Source of the DNA: Leptodactylus fallax
Taxonomy: Eukaryota; Chordata; Amphibia; Anura; Leptodactylidae
Assembly (NCBI GenBank): GCA_947044405.1
Contig: CAMRHE010001075.1
Location: 1 to 64,000 of the forward strand
Direction: 5' to 3'
Length of the DNA: 64,000 nucleotides
In this document: one piece after another, positions 42,910-53,738 of the stretch
Numbering within the stretch: the stretch's first letter is position 1
Layout of the letters: each line of letters begins with the position of its first letter
The notes under the pieces: model-generated
Seen by the model: the letters and a program-made list of their open reading frames with translations, nothing else
Databases searched by the model: none
Told to the model about the DNA's origin: nothing
Translations under genes and position numbers: made by a program

Positions 42910-44185
42910 TAAACATACTTTTCTGTGTCAAAGTGTAAGTGCAAGATTTGTGTCAAATCCTGCTGCTAAGTCAACTTTTAATCCATATGCAAATGAGCTG
43001 TTTAGTGCACTCAGAGAATTGCCACATCTGATAGAGCACCCATTTTTGTCTGTGGCCACCACACATTAGAACCTGCCAACTCCGGGTGCACTGAACAGGT
43101 TATTTGCATAAGGATTTGAAGTTCATTTTCTCACAGCTAGATTGCACTTTGACACAGGAAAGGTATATTCATTATGCCACCAATGGCCCTGCAACAGCAT
43201 ACGAGTGGTTTGGAAGCAATTAAAAAATTCTTAAAAATTGGTCATATGGTGTTAAAAAAATAAATGAAGAGATACTTATCTCTCAATGATCCTCCACCAC
43301 TTTGCTTCTGATCTGATGTTGATGAACTCGCTGCTGGACTTTACTTCCCTAACACACACAATTAAATCCAGATGCAGGTACAAAAGAGGAGGCAGATGAG
43401 CACTGGGCCAGAATAAATGTAGTCTTTAATTCAATTGAATAAAACACACAACGCTCTTTTTCAAGTGTGCAATTGAAATTAAATGGCCTGAGATGCCCAT
43501 TCAGCCACTCACTGACAAATGGTATCTCTTCACCATTTTTCAACTTTCTACATATCATTTCTAAGCAATTTCTGTTCCCTGGAAAAAAATTCTTATGGAT
43601 CTACTGAAATAGTAGCTCTTAAAATGGTTTCCTTAGCTGCGGGAAAGTTATAAATAAAAGATAACCATTGCTCATCTGCTAAATCTCCCACCAGTCCACT
43701 GCCGTGACAGTCCATACTGGTCTAGTGTTATTTTGCTGCTGCAGTAGTCACGTGGATGTGAGGCACAACATTGCAATAGAAAAAACCTTTCTAAAGGACC
43801 ACTTCTTCAAGAAGACCACCAATTTCCCTAGAAACATTTTCATCATATACTGTTTTTTAAGAAGAACTTCTATTGGGTGGTGTCTCAAAGTGGTTTTCAT
43901 GTATTATCATAAGATTTACTCCCTTTAGCATTTAGTGTTCTAATCATATCCCCTGCTCATACCCTGTGAATCTACCAGCAGACTATGGGATCTAGCCTAC
44001 AGACTGCTGTCAAGCAACTTCTGTGTGCTGACAAAAAAATCCAACTATTGCTGACATAATTTGGAGCCCGTAGCCTAGGCTTTGTAGAACCAGCTCCAAG
44101 TGTCCATTCTTCAGATATCAAACGTTGTAATATTTTTTATATAAGAAAAGTGCCTGTTTCTTCACTTATTTGATTCTTTCTATAA
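42910..44185. other. Non-coding DNA without recognised elements
   Basis: No exon, RNA gene or element end is supported. Frames of up to 74 codons have no features. Confidence 0.4.
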
Positions 44186-44188
44186 ATA

Positions 44189-44611
44189 ATGCCAGGTATA
44201 ACTGCAGGAGGAGAACAAATACAGAATATATCATAAACTGTGAATACATTTTTTAGACCATAAGTAATAACAAAGCATGCAATACCAGAAAAAAATAAAT
44301 ATTACCATAGTGAACTGGACTGGAAAAGTTTACCAGAGATGGCCTGTGAAATGCAGCAGGAAAATCCCCATGCGTATTGCATCTCACGGAAAGCACTTCC
44401 CCGATGAAGCCTCCGTGAGTGTCAATATACATATTTTTCCTGCTGTATCCCGCCAACCATCTCTGGTAAACTTTACCAGCCCAGTTCACTATTGTAATAT
44501 CTATTTTTCTGGTATTGCATGCTTTGTTATTACTTATGTTCTGAAAAAATGATTTACAGTTGCTAATATATTGTTGTGTACTTGTTCTCCTCCTGCAGTT
44601 ATACCTGGCAT
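44189..44611. repeat. Long foldback element (about 200-bp arms)
   Basis: ATGCCAGGTATAACTGCAGG at 44189 is mirrored by the reverse complement ending at 44611, and pairing continues almost to the centre (CAAAGCATGCAATACCAG near 44274 with CTGGTATTGCATGCTTTG near 44509; AAGTTTACCAGAGATGG with CCATCTCTGGTAAACTT). Both strands therefore show similar short frames, which are artefacts. The class is unknown; TA-type flanks are possible. Confidence 0.75.
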
Positions 44612-44614
44612 ATA

Positions 44615-45235
44615 ACACAGTTATTACACAGGGCTGCTCATTTAGAGAGGAATAGTATTAGAGAACTCATTAAGTATAATAGTACACACATTTATTTCAG
44701 CAAGGATTCAGATATTTGCATTTTTAAGCTAGGCATGCCTTTACAAAAGTGGCTGCTTACATTATATTTATACATGTCTATAGGATTGCATGTATCTTAT
44801 GTTTGGGGATGCTGCATGTGGTGGTTTTAAAAGGATTTTAATAGTGTGCTAATAAAGAATAATTTTTTTCTATATAAGGGTGATGCATCTTCTACTCAAT
44901 TGTGCATGCATTTCTTGTTGGTTTTTCAGTATTATTTCAGTATTCTTTCTGTGACTTATCAAATCTGTACAATAGAACTCTATGGAGAAGGGAGGGGGAA
45001 GACGAGAAGAGCTCCTCAAACAGAGAGGCATCAGCAATAAATAGGGATTACATTTTTTTTTTTACAACACAGCTGGGTTATCAGGAATCAGTATTCAGCG
45101 TTTTCCTTATAGAAATAACTCATTTCATGCTGTAAACAGCCTTTTATCTCTGTTTTTCCCTCACCTCTCCGCCCTCCATAGAGTCCACTGTAAACGAAAA
45201 CTGCTTGCGTACAGAGTACAGACTAAATGAATTAG
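44615..45235. other. Non-coding DNA without recognised elements
   Basis: No frame or element end is visible. Confidence 0.4.
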
Positions 45236-45238
45236 ATA

Positions 45239-45493
45239 AGGCTGGGTTCACACCAGCGCTTCTACTCCGTTTGGGTATTCTGTTCACCATTCCGCTTAAA
45301 AAATGCGGAGAGAAATTTTCTCTGAATTTTTCGCCCTTTTTGGGCGGAAACCCGGCAGACCCCATTTTAGTCTATGGGGTCCGCGGGTTTCCGCGGGATA
45401 CTGCTTTTTTAAGCGGATTAGGTTTCCGTTCGGGGGGGTCCCCAAGCCGACCCCCGAACAGAAACCCGAACACAGGTGTGAAACTAGCATAAG
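45239..45493 (+). repeat. Short foldback-type repeat (GTTCACACTAG family)
   Basis: Starts GGCTGGGTTCACACCAGCG and ends AACACAGGTGTGAAACTAGC, an inverted pair. It is GC-rich inside (GGGGTCCGCGGGTTTCCGCG), which keeps both strands open without coding. Confidence 0.55.
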
Positions 45494-45999
45494 AAGTTAA
45501 GTCAGGAATAATACTTAAAGATGCAGGCACTATTCTTTAGTGAAGTATATTGCAAAGTTTGTTCCCTTCACCTGCACTATAGATTTATGAAAAAGAAAAT
45601 AAAAGTTTACTTAAGCTTTAACACGAGCAAGTTCCCATCATACCACTGATTATATCTCTTCTGTCTACTGATCTCTTTTTTACTACATACCATTAATATA
45701 ATATTACTGAAACTGTCGTTTTGGTGAAAGTACAATTCTAGGAGAGCCAGTCATGACAAGACAATGTTTATGATGCAGTTGTATGAGGGCGAGGCATTAG
45801 ATAGAAGTCAGTGTGCAGACTTTAAGAGCCTGCGGGTATGTTTTGTATGTGGGGGCAAAAGAATTTACGTCCCAGACTCCTGCTCTGCAGAGACACTTTA
45901 CATTACCTGAGGGATGCATTTGTGCATTTTTTCAATGCACTGTGCATGTCTACACAAAACTTCAAATACACCTTTACTTGTTTTTATTTTTTTTTACAG

Positions 46000-46047
46000 T
46001 ATGCAAAGGATCAGTTCCCTCCTGGAGCTATGTGTAACCTTATCATG
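46000..46047 (+). CDS. Candidate 48-nt coding exon (YAKDQFPPGAMCNLIM)
   Basis: A strong acceptor (TTTTTATTTTTTTTTACAG, AG at 45998-45999) is followed by 48 bases, an exact multiple of three, and a strong donor (ATG/GTAAGC at 46048). The frame YAKDQFPPGAMCNLIM reads like protein and the base composition differs from the AT-rich flanks. I do not recognise the protein. It is on the strand opposite to VIT, so it would belong to another gene or be chance. It lies 378 bases left of the Ginger insertion. Confidence 0.35.
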
Positions 46048-47167
46048 GTAAGCACAGTGCTTATGTTAGCCTTGAAGAAAAGCTGTGATTAAGAGGTACA
46101 GTGGAATACTAAGGGCTTGGTATAATAAAGGTTTATTTTCATAACATTTTTAGAACACAGAAAATTCTTAAATTTAAATTTAACGATTGAAATTTGAAAA
46201 TTTCATTTACTCTTTATTGGCATAAAGTGAAAGTCTTTGTTATGATACGACAATAGCTGTGATACAATGTAATACATAATGTACTCTTTAGAATTATTTG
46301 TCAAATAAAACTGACCAATTGTGATTCAAATAAATTATATTCTAAAAATTAAATTTACCAGAATTGATCCAAGAAACTCTGTAAACACTTTAGGTGCTCC
46401 TCAGTGAAAAGCTCCTTAAGACCGGTGTAACAAGCGAGAGTATACCCTCAGTGCAGACTATACCTGGGGTTAAAGTGGCCTAGACTAGATTATATTCCGG
46501 GGTATAAATTAGCCTAGGCCAATTCATACCCCTCAGACTTTAACATCTCTGCCTGTTCGGGTCTCTGCGCCACCCTCCGCTCACATGCTGCGGTGCAGGA
46601 GGCGTATTCAGTTTGATTCCTTGCTTAAGGTTCTTGATGCTCAGTCTGAACACTGTCCTTTGAATTTCAGCCACACCCGTCTCCTGCACCTTGCTTCTCT
46701 CTGCTCCTCTAACAGTTAATCTTAGCCTTGCCTGTGTGATTGACAGCCTGTCTACCAATCAAGTCTGGGGCTGGTTCTGGACTTGCTATAAACAGGTCGT
46801 CAGCTCACACATGGTCGCTGGCTATTGAGATTCTGTCTTGTGACTTTGTCCCTGCTGGCTCCTTTTTCTACAGTTGTTGTATTTGACTTCTGACCTTTGG
46901 CTCCCCCTGTGACTACTCTCTTGGATTTCGTTTTGGTACTGCATTGCTCGACTGTTACAGTCATATGAAAAAGTTTGGGCACCCCTATTAATCTTAATCA
47001 TTTTTAGTTCTAAATATTTGGGTGTTTGCAACAGCCATTTCAATTTGATATATCTAATAACTGATGGACACAGTAATATTTCAGGATTGAAATGAGGTTT
47101 ATTGTACTAACAGAAAATGTGCAATATGCATTAAACCAAAATTTGACCGGTGCAAAAGTATGGGCAC

Positions 47168-48082
47168 TGTGATGATTCTGCTTAAATATGGCTATAATTC
47201 AGAGCTGTATTTTGGTCTCTGGGTAGCGTATTTCTCTCTAGTTCCATTTACTCATAAGGTGCGCAGCTATAAGCCTAGGTGTATATTGGCAGTAGTAGCA
47301 ACTTTGTAACAATGGGGCTTTGTTATCTATCCCAGCAGGGCTCCATTGTATTCCTACACAGACCTGAGTGATCAAACAAACACCTGCATTGTCCAGTCTG
47401 CACTGATAGATCAGACCTGGCTGATAACATTGTATCATTCCACTTGGTCTCAGCTCTAAACAAAAAATCTGGACTTGAGTGCGTTATTCAATCAGACTTG
47501 TCGTTGCCGGTGACCTCATTCTGGGAGGTGGCATAAAGGGTATAAAAGATGAGGTAAGAGGCCAGTGGGGGAGTTTTACAGACAGATTACCCCTGAGAGG
47601 ATACTATGATGAACCTACCACTGGGAGATTGGGCTGAGACTACAAGAGTTTACTGAGAGACTGTGATGAGAGCATGCAGGCTGGATTATTGTATTAATGC
47701 CACATGCTAGGAGTTAATGCCACATGCCAAGAAGCCTCCACTGGTGAACTCCACATGCTATGTGTGAGTGTTGGACTATAGAGCCACATCCAGGAGATGT
47801 GTGGTAAAGTAATTATTTCACCTTTATTCCCTTTTATTTTAAGTACTGTATCTTGCAACTAGTAACTGTTAATGCCTGCATACATCTGCATATCTGTTCT
47901 GAACTGCATGTGTTAGATGTTAATACCGACCCATTTAGGGGTTAATAAATATATAAAATTTAGAAAGCTTGTCTTGTATTTATCTTGTGAACCCAGCACT
48001 CACTGGCGGTGAGTGTGGTTTTTATATGAAAGAGGACTCAGGTGGGGCCACAGCGGTGTTGGCGCACTGAGGATCTTTCACA
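47168..48082 (+). repeat. Solo LTR, 915 bp, target duplication GGCAC
   Basis: The insert begins TGTGATGATTCTGC and ends GGATCTTTCACA, with GGCAC at 47163-47167 and 48083-48087. A TATAAAAG box (47541-47548) and an AATAAA signal (47944-47949) in the right order suggest plus orientation. It shows no sequence relation to the other LTRs in the window. It is the innermost layer of the nest. Confidence 0.85.
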
Positions 48083-48105
48083 GGCACCTCAACAGAAAAG
48101 TGACA

Positions 48106-49127
48106 TTAATATTTAGTAGATCCTCCTTTTGCAAAAATAACAGCCTCTAGTCGCTTCCGGTAGCTTTTAATCATTTCCTGGATCCTGGATGAAGGTATTT
48201 TTGACCATTCCTCTTTACAAAACAATTCCAGTTCAGTTAAGTTTGATGGTCGCCGAGCATGGACAGCCCGCTTCAAATTATCCCACAGATGTTCAATGAT
48301 ATTCAGGTCTGGGGACTGGGATGGCCATTCCAGAACATTGTAATTGTTCCTCTGCATGAATGCCTGAGTAAATTTGGAGCTGTGTTTTGGATCATTGTCT
48401 TGCTGAAATATCCATCCCCGGCGTAACTTCAAATTCGTCACTGATTCTTGTACATTATTCTCAAGAATCTGCTGATGCTGAGTTGAATCCATGCGACCCT
48501 CAACTTTAACAAGATTCCCGGTGCCGGCATTGGCCACACAGCCCCAAATCATGATGGAACCTCTACCAAATTTTACAGTGGGTAGCAAGTGTTTTTCTTG
48601 GAATGCTGTGTTTTTTTGATGCCATGCATAACGCCTTTTTGTCTGACCAAACAACTCAATCTTTGTTTCATCAGTCCACAGGACCTTCTTCCAAAATGAA
48701 GCTGGCTTGTCCAAATGTGCTTTTGCATACCTCAGGCGACTCTGTTTGTGGCATGCTTTCAGAAACGGCTTCTTTCGCATCACTCTCCCATACAGCTTCT
48801 CCTTGTGCAAAGTGTGCTGTATTGTTGACCGATGCACAGTGACACCATCTGCAGCAAGATGATGCTGCAGCTCTTTGGAGGTGGGATGTGGATTGTCCTT
48901 GACTGTTCTCACCATTCTTCTTCTCTGCCTTTCTGATAATTTTCTTGGCCTGCCAATTCTGGGCTTAACAAGAACTGTCCCTGTGGTCTTCCATTTCCTT
49001 ACTATGTTCCTCACAGTGGAAACTGACAGGTTAAATCTCAGACAACTTTTTGTATCCTTCCCCTGAACAACTATGTTGAACAATCTTTGTTTTCAGATCA
49101 TTTGAGAGTTGTTTTGAGGAGCCCATG
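48106..49127 (-). pseudogene. DD34E Tc1-like transposase with N-terminal frameshift
   Basis: The long frame 48106-49083 encodes most of the transposase: helix-turn-helix and hook (STVRNIVRKWK, GRPRK), then WTDETKIELFG (first Asp), FQQDNDPKHSS (second), SPDLNIIEHLW (Glu) and the end FAKGGSTKY. The natural start is upstream at 49127 (MGSSKQLSNDLKTKIV). That frame meets a stop because two bases are missing in a GA repeat at about 49037-49043. All catalytic residues are intact. The ATG at 49083 is an artefact of the frameshift. Confidence 0.9.
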
Positions 49128-49739
49128 ATGCCACTCTTCAGAGGAGATTCAAATAGGAGAACAACTTGCAATTGGCCACCTTAAATACCTTTTCTCATGA
49201 TTGGATACACCTGGCTATGAAGTTCAAAGCTCAGTGAGGTTACAAAACCAATTTTGTGCTTCAGTAAGTCAGTAAAAAGTAGTTAGGAGTATTCAAATCA
49301 ATAAAATGATAAGGGTACCCAAATTTTTGCACCGGTCAAATTTTGGTTTAATGCATAGTGCACATTTTCTGTTAGTACAATAAACCTCATTTCAATCCTG
49401 AAATATTACTGTGTCCATCAGTTATTAGATATATCAAATTGAAATGGCTGTTGCAAACACCCAAATATTTAGAACTAAAAATGATTAAGATTAATAGGGG
49501 TGCCCAAACTTTTTCATATGACTGTACTGACCCCTTGGCTTGTTGACTCTGCTTCTGTGTTGTTTTGTCTTGTCCTGTTCTGTGTGTCACTTATTATCGG
49601 CTCCAAATTGTCGGCTGTCACCTAGGACAGTCAGGCAAGTAGGCATGGCCAGTGGGGGGGGGGGGGTTCAGCTTTAGGGCTCACTGTCTTGTTGTGCCCC
49701 TCACCCCAGGGTTCACCAGCAGCTACTGGGGAATCGCTC

Positions 49740-50632
49740 CCTTGCACAAACAGAACACCAGGGATGAACTGATGCCAGTTGTTACCTTGGTCATGGACAA
49801 GCTTACTAAGAGATTCTTTGAGCGTTCGATTGTCACATTCCCGCTGGCCATTTATTTGTGGGTGATAGGCGGATGAAATGTGGTGATCTGTTTGAAAATG
49901 CTCCATCAGGTTTTCAATGATCGAGCTCACAAAATCTCATCCCTGGACGATAATAAGAGTGTCCATACAGCCAAGGAGGCAAATGACGGAGTACAAAATA
50001 ATTGCTACTGACTTGGCACTCTTATCTGGAACAGCTGTTGCTTCAGTCCACTTGGAGAAATGATCAGTGGCAGCAACTATATATTTGTTGCCATTTGATG
50101 TTTCTTGAAGAGAACCGATCATATCAATTCCGACTAAGCTCCATACTTTTCCTGGCACTGGTATACTGTTGAGTGGCGGAGCTTCCTTGGTGATTTTGGG
50201 ATTTGCGACAAAACATTTTTGACAGGCTTTGACATGTTGGTGAATATCATTCTTCATTCACTTCCAGTAAAAACGGTCAGAGATTTTGGCGAACGTTTTA
50301 TCTCTGCCAAAATGGCCACCAGAAATTGGGTTGTCATGACAGTCCTTCAGGATATTTGGCAGTTGGCTTTTAGTGAGAACCTCCTTTTCTCCATGGTAAA
50401 GAATCCCTCCGTCTGCTCGATATGGCTTAGCTGCTTGTCTGAACTGGGACTTGGCATTTACACGTTTCTCTGGAGGTAGATCGTAGATCCACTGGGGGCA
50501 CTTTTGTTGTGTTGCAATGTAGAATCTTAAAAGCTGGTCATACAGATGGTCTTCCATGGTTGTCAAAAGTTTGGTGTCATAGAGCGCAGAGAGAAACATA
50601 TATGAAAAGTTACTATGCACTGTTGGGACAGC
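49740..50632 (-). pseudogene. Ginger-type integrase-like transposase, two stops and a lost catalytic Asp
   Basis: One reading frame runs through three blocks. The start region (MEDHLYDQLLRFYIATQQ) is followed by the zinc-binding part: GGHFGRDKTFAKISDRFYW, then CQKC. A TGA at 50260-50258 interrupts where the family has a Gly codon. The core keeps its first Asp (VGIDMIGSL) and Glu (AYHPQINGQREC). The second Asp has become Val (IIVQG), directly followed by a TGA (49939-49937) that looks like a decayed CGA. After IPGVLFV the frame runs into LTR sequence, so the C-terminus is missing. The absence of reverse transcriptase upstream supports Ginger. A domesticated gene such as GIN1 is an alternative, but the stops argue against it. 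Confidence 0.75.
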
Positions 50633-50764
50633 GCCATCTAAAGTCAGTTCAATGTAAGCTCTGTACTGTATTTTCCAACAAGAGGAAGCAGCTGTGTGTA
50701 TGAGTATGATAAAAAAAGAAAAGATCTGCAGACTTTTGAACAAATTAGAGACAGGGTGAGAAAA

Positions 50765-51075
50765 CCAGTGAAGTGATAACATTATGGCCTGGAGAGATAT
50801 GTTCCTGGTGTAGGCTATTTTACACCACCAGATATAAAGTTTATCCCCAGGGGTATACTGTGGCCTGGGCCAGACTATACCCAGGTTCCACATTAGAGGG
50901 GTATATTCTGGCCTGGAGGGGTATAGTTTGGCCTAGGCTATTTTATACCCAGGGTATAGTTTGGCCTAGGATATTTTACACCTTGGGGTATAGTTTGGCC
51001 TTGAACAGTTTTTCCCCGGGGTATACTTTGGCTGGGCCAAACTATACCTGGGCTTAATCTGGACGGGGGTTAATT
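50765..51075. repeat. Subterminal tandem repeats of Ginger
   Basis: About eight imperfect units of 30-35 bp share GGGGTATAGTTTGGCCTAGG, some inverted (CCAAACTATACCTGGGC). Related words (GTATACC, TATACCTGGGGTTA, GGCCTAG) occur at the left end (46440-46535). Such subterminal arrays often bind transposase; that role is inferred. Confidence 0.65.
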
Positions 51076-51087
51076 TGGCCTGTTACA

Positions 51088-51630
51088 CCGGGCTCCCACG
51101 TGGCGTAAATGCGACGGTTTAGCCACAGTGGAAACGCCACAGGAAAAACGCGGCGTTTTACAGTCACTGCAAGGTGGAAGGGATTCTAGCGAATCTCATC
51201 CACACCTTGCGAAAAAATATGCGCTGTGGACACGCTGCGATTTCCAAAACCATCGCGGTTTTGGAAATCGCAGCATATCAATTATGCCTACGGAAACGCC
51301 GGCAGTATACCCATAGGTATAATTGAATAATACAGAGACCAATTAGGCAAGAATACAGGAGGTCAGGACCTGCTCAAATCTCTATCTGATCAATATATAA
51401 GCGTAGGAAAATAGGATAGAGTAGAAAGATACTGCAAAAATAATAATAAAACTTCACTTTTATTTTATATAGGATAAAATCATGTAGGAAGAACCAGACA
51501 CACTAATATAGGTATAATTGAAACAGAGTTTTTCTGTGAAAAGTGCTGCGGGAAGAACCGTGATGTGTTGCTGCCGCGGTTTTTCCCGCAGCACTATTTT
51601 GCTGCAGCTTGCTACATGGGGCCTTAGCCT
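51088..51630 (+). repeat. Foldback MITE (CCCCACGTGGCGTAAATGC family), copy D, split by Ginger
   Basis: It resumes at CCGGGCTCCCACGTGGCG on the right of Ginger; the first few bases (TTAAGACCGG) are left of Ginger at 46416-46425. The intact copies read TTAGGCCGGGGCCCCA here, which confirms insertion at CCGG. The end is GCTACATGGGGCCTTAGCC. A 180-bp insert lies inside. Confidence 0.75.
51328..51507. other. 180-bp insert with a 15-bp direct duplication
   Basis: ATAGGTATAATTGAA occurs at 51313-51327 and 51508-51522, and the other MITE copies have it once. The insert lacks a poly(A) tail and inverted ends. A long duplication is typical of LINE-driven retroposition or of repair filled in by copied DNA. 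Confidence 0.65.
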
Positions 51631-51634
51631 AAAG

Positions 51635-53025
51635 GATTGCTTTGAACTTTAATACTGTATTAATTACCTATCCTTAGCTTAGGCTGTAATTACAGTGAAA
51701 ACCTTTGAGAGGACCATCCAAAATAAATCACCATCAATAAATGGTGATCTGATTCTCTAAAACAAGATGGGTAGTATGAAGTGTATGTGATGTCACAGGT
51801 AATCTGGTCTAGATAAAGGGGTGGTCCTCATGACAGTTTGCACTGTATTTCATCACTGGAAACTCCTGGAAGGGCTATCAGTATCAAAATATGGAAACTA
51901 CCTGTAAACATCCTCACACTGATACTCTAACACTACACATTGTATACTTAAATGAGACACTTATATACTCAAAGCTTATATCCGATGTACAAACAACATA
52001 AATATGTTTTACTATATGTTTCAATACAAATGATCCTGTTTATAATGTGGTAATCCATAGATTTACCAGTTATGGATGGAATGGAATTATTATTCTGTAA
52101 TAACCATAGAATAATTATCATTATATAATCATGCACATTGTGTTATAGTCATCTAAATATTAAAGGGGTTTTCCAGTAAAAGTCCATTGATGACCAGGGT
52201 GGCTGTAAAATAAAATTAGTCATACTCACCTATTCCTGATGCTGCATTGTACAGCCCCAATCCCCGTTCATTCCAGTACTGTGGCTGTGCTATGGAGAAC
52301 TAGGGATAAGTGAGAAGTGAGTAGAAAACTCTCCCATATACCTCAATGAGTCAATTCCAGTCCATTGCTGCCTATGGCCATGACTATGCTGTAAAGCTTA
52401 TTAGTAAATGCTGTTAACAGAGCTGAGGAGAAGTTTAGCCAAGATGGCCAGTTGGCCACCCCATACTCATTTACAGAAAACAGAATAGAACAACTACAAT
52501 AAGAAAATAAAGTCAGATTACAAAATAGTGATATGTTTTGCAATCTGGTTTTAATGAATAAAAAATAGCCACACATTACCTTTAAGAATCCATGCAACTA
52601 TATAATTATTTATAAAGCTTTGCTATTTTGAAATATATTATATTATATAGTGTTATTAAATATTTTGTTTTTTCTATTAACTCATTATTTAGTGGCGTAT
52701 AAAAAAGAGTACTACTGAGCACAAGTCATAACAGGATACCAGCAAACAAGATACCACTAGCATTGGTTTATTCCCTCAATAATCACAAAGAGATTACATA
52801 TAGTCTTGTACAACATATAGTAATGACTAACATTCACTTTATGGTGGTGCACTGTAATATCTTTGTGTATATTAATCAGGGGCAGGTAGATGGTTTTATT
52901 AAAGGGGTTTCCAGGCTAAAAATATTGATGACCTATCCTAGGGAAACCAGATTTGAGCCAAATTTTCCAAAGGTTTGTCTTTGACGTGAACTTGAAACTT
53001 TGGGACTTCATTATCCATGAACTGG
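51635..53025. other. Non-coding DNA with MITE fragments
   Basis: AAGGGGTTTTCCAGTAAAAG at 52165-52184 and AAAGGGGTTTCCAGGCTAAA at 52901-52920 are left ends of the MITE type found whole at 56949. Nothing else is recognised. Confidence 0.45.
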
Positions 53026-53029
53026 AAGT

Positions 53030-53300
53030 GAAATTATTGTACTCTGGGGTCTGTTCAGAGTATAATAAGTGGAGGCCCAGAGGAGGTGTGGAAACATAAC
53101 AAACAGTTATACTTATCTTACTCACCTTTCCTGGGCACCCTTACAGCGCTCCCTCAGCGTCCTCTCCTGTTCTCCTGGGTGATATCATGCATCTTTAGGT
53201 CATAGGCCTCAGCTGTCACATAAGGTGTGCCAACATCATGACGCTTTAATGGAACAGTGTGACATCACCCAGAAGGCCATATGAGTCCAGAAGAGCATAC
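53030..53300. repeat. Interspersed repeat shared with the hAT MITE at 37602
   Basis: TACTCTGGGGTCTGTTCAGA and GAGTATAATAAGTGGAGGCCC match words inside 37670-37960. The ends are not resolved. Confidence 0.45.
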
Positions 53301-53738
53301 TGAGGGAGCACAAGACACCTTGAGGATGTCCATGTTATGGAGATGCACCATGTTGTATTTTAAACCATGCCATCTTCCACTGAAATGTGCCCTTTTCCTG
53401 TCAAACTATGCTCCCTCCAGTGAGGCACAAAAAGTGCCTGAAACACATTTTTTGCCACAAATTAAGCCAGAATTTAGGAAAATTTATCTTATTAAACCTA
53501 TCCCAATGTTCCCCAATGTTAGTTGGTCCAATTAACTGTCTAATGTATATTTGATGTTTGGACAATATTGGGTGTAAATAAGGGAATGTTACATTTCAAG
53601 GTGCCAATCATTTGTTCTCAATGAAGCTAAACTGCCCTTAGTGGTGTTTGACAGTGGATGCAGCCATCTTCACCAATAATCTGGTAACTCACTGCATTGT
53701 GATAACTTACAACAAAAGCCATTGAAAGCAATGGAATC

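Larger units (their letters stand above)
46958..49524 (-). mobile_element. Tc1/mariner element, DD34E type, interrupted by a solo LTR
   Basis: The long inverted ends (about 210 bp) start CAGTCATATGAAAAAGTTTG at 46958 and mirror at 49524, with TA at 46956-46957 and 49525-49526. Without the 915-bp LTR and its duplication the element is about 1.65 kb. The transposase has one N-terminal frameshift. Confidence 0.9.
46539..49747 (+). repeat. Fragment of the 19401-type LTR, split by a Tc1 element
   Basis: 46539-46955 plus 49527 to about 49747 match 19401-20043, with common phrases such as TCTCTGCCTGTTCGGGTCTC, CAGTTTGATTCCTTG and CTTGCTATAAACAGGTC. The rest of the LTR (about 1150 bp) is missing. 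It meets Ginger's transposase abruptly, so it probably entered with a deletion; I find no target duplication. Confidence 0.75.
46426..51087 (-). mobile_element. Ginger (gypsy-integrase-related) DNA transposon, nested and decayed
   Basis: The ends are TGTAACAAG at 46426 and its mirror CCTGTTACA ending at 51087, flanked by CCGG at 46422-46425 and 51088-51091. A 4-bp CCGG duplication and TGTNR ends are traits I recall for Ginger1 transposons. The only enzyme inside is an integrase-like protein with no reverse transcriptase or gag, which supports a DNA transposon rather than a gypsy fragment. It sits in the left end of a MITE copy. Inside it lie an LTR fragment, a Tc1 element and another solo LTR, and the C-terminal part of the transposase is lost. 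Confidence 0.75.

Noticed and set aside
44253..44618. Similar peptides encoded on opposite strands
   Set aside because: Explained by the long inverted repeat, not by a gene pair.
49631..50893. Reading these frames as a gypsy retrotransposon pol remnant
   Set aside because: No reverse transcriptase, RNase H or gag upstream; TGTAACA ends, CCGG duplication and subterminal repeats favour a Ginger DNA transposon.
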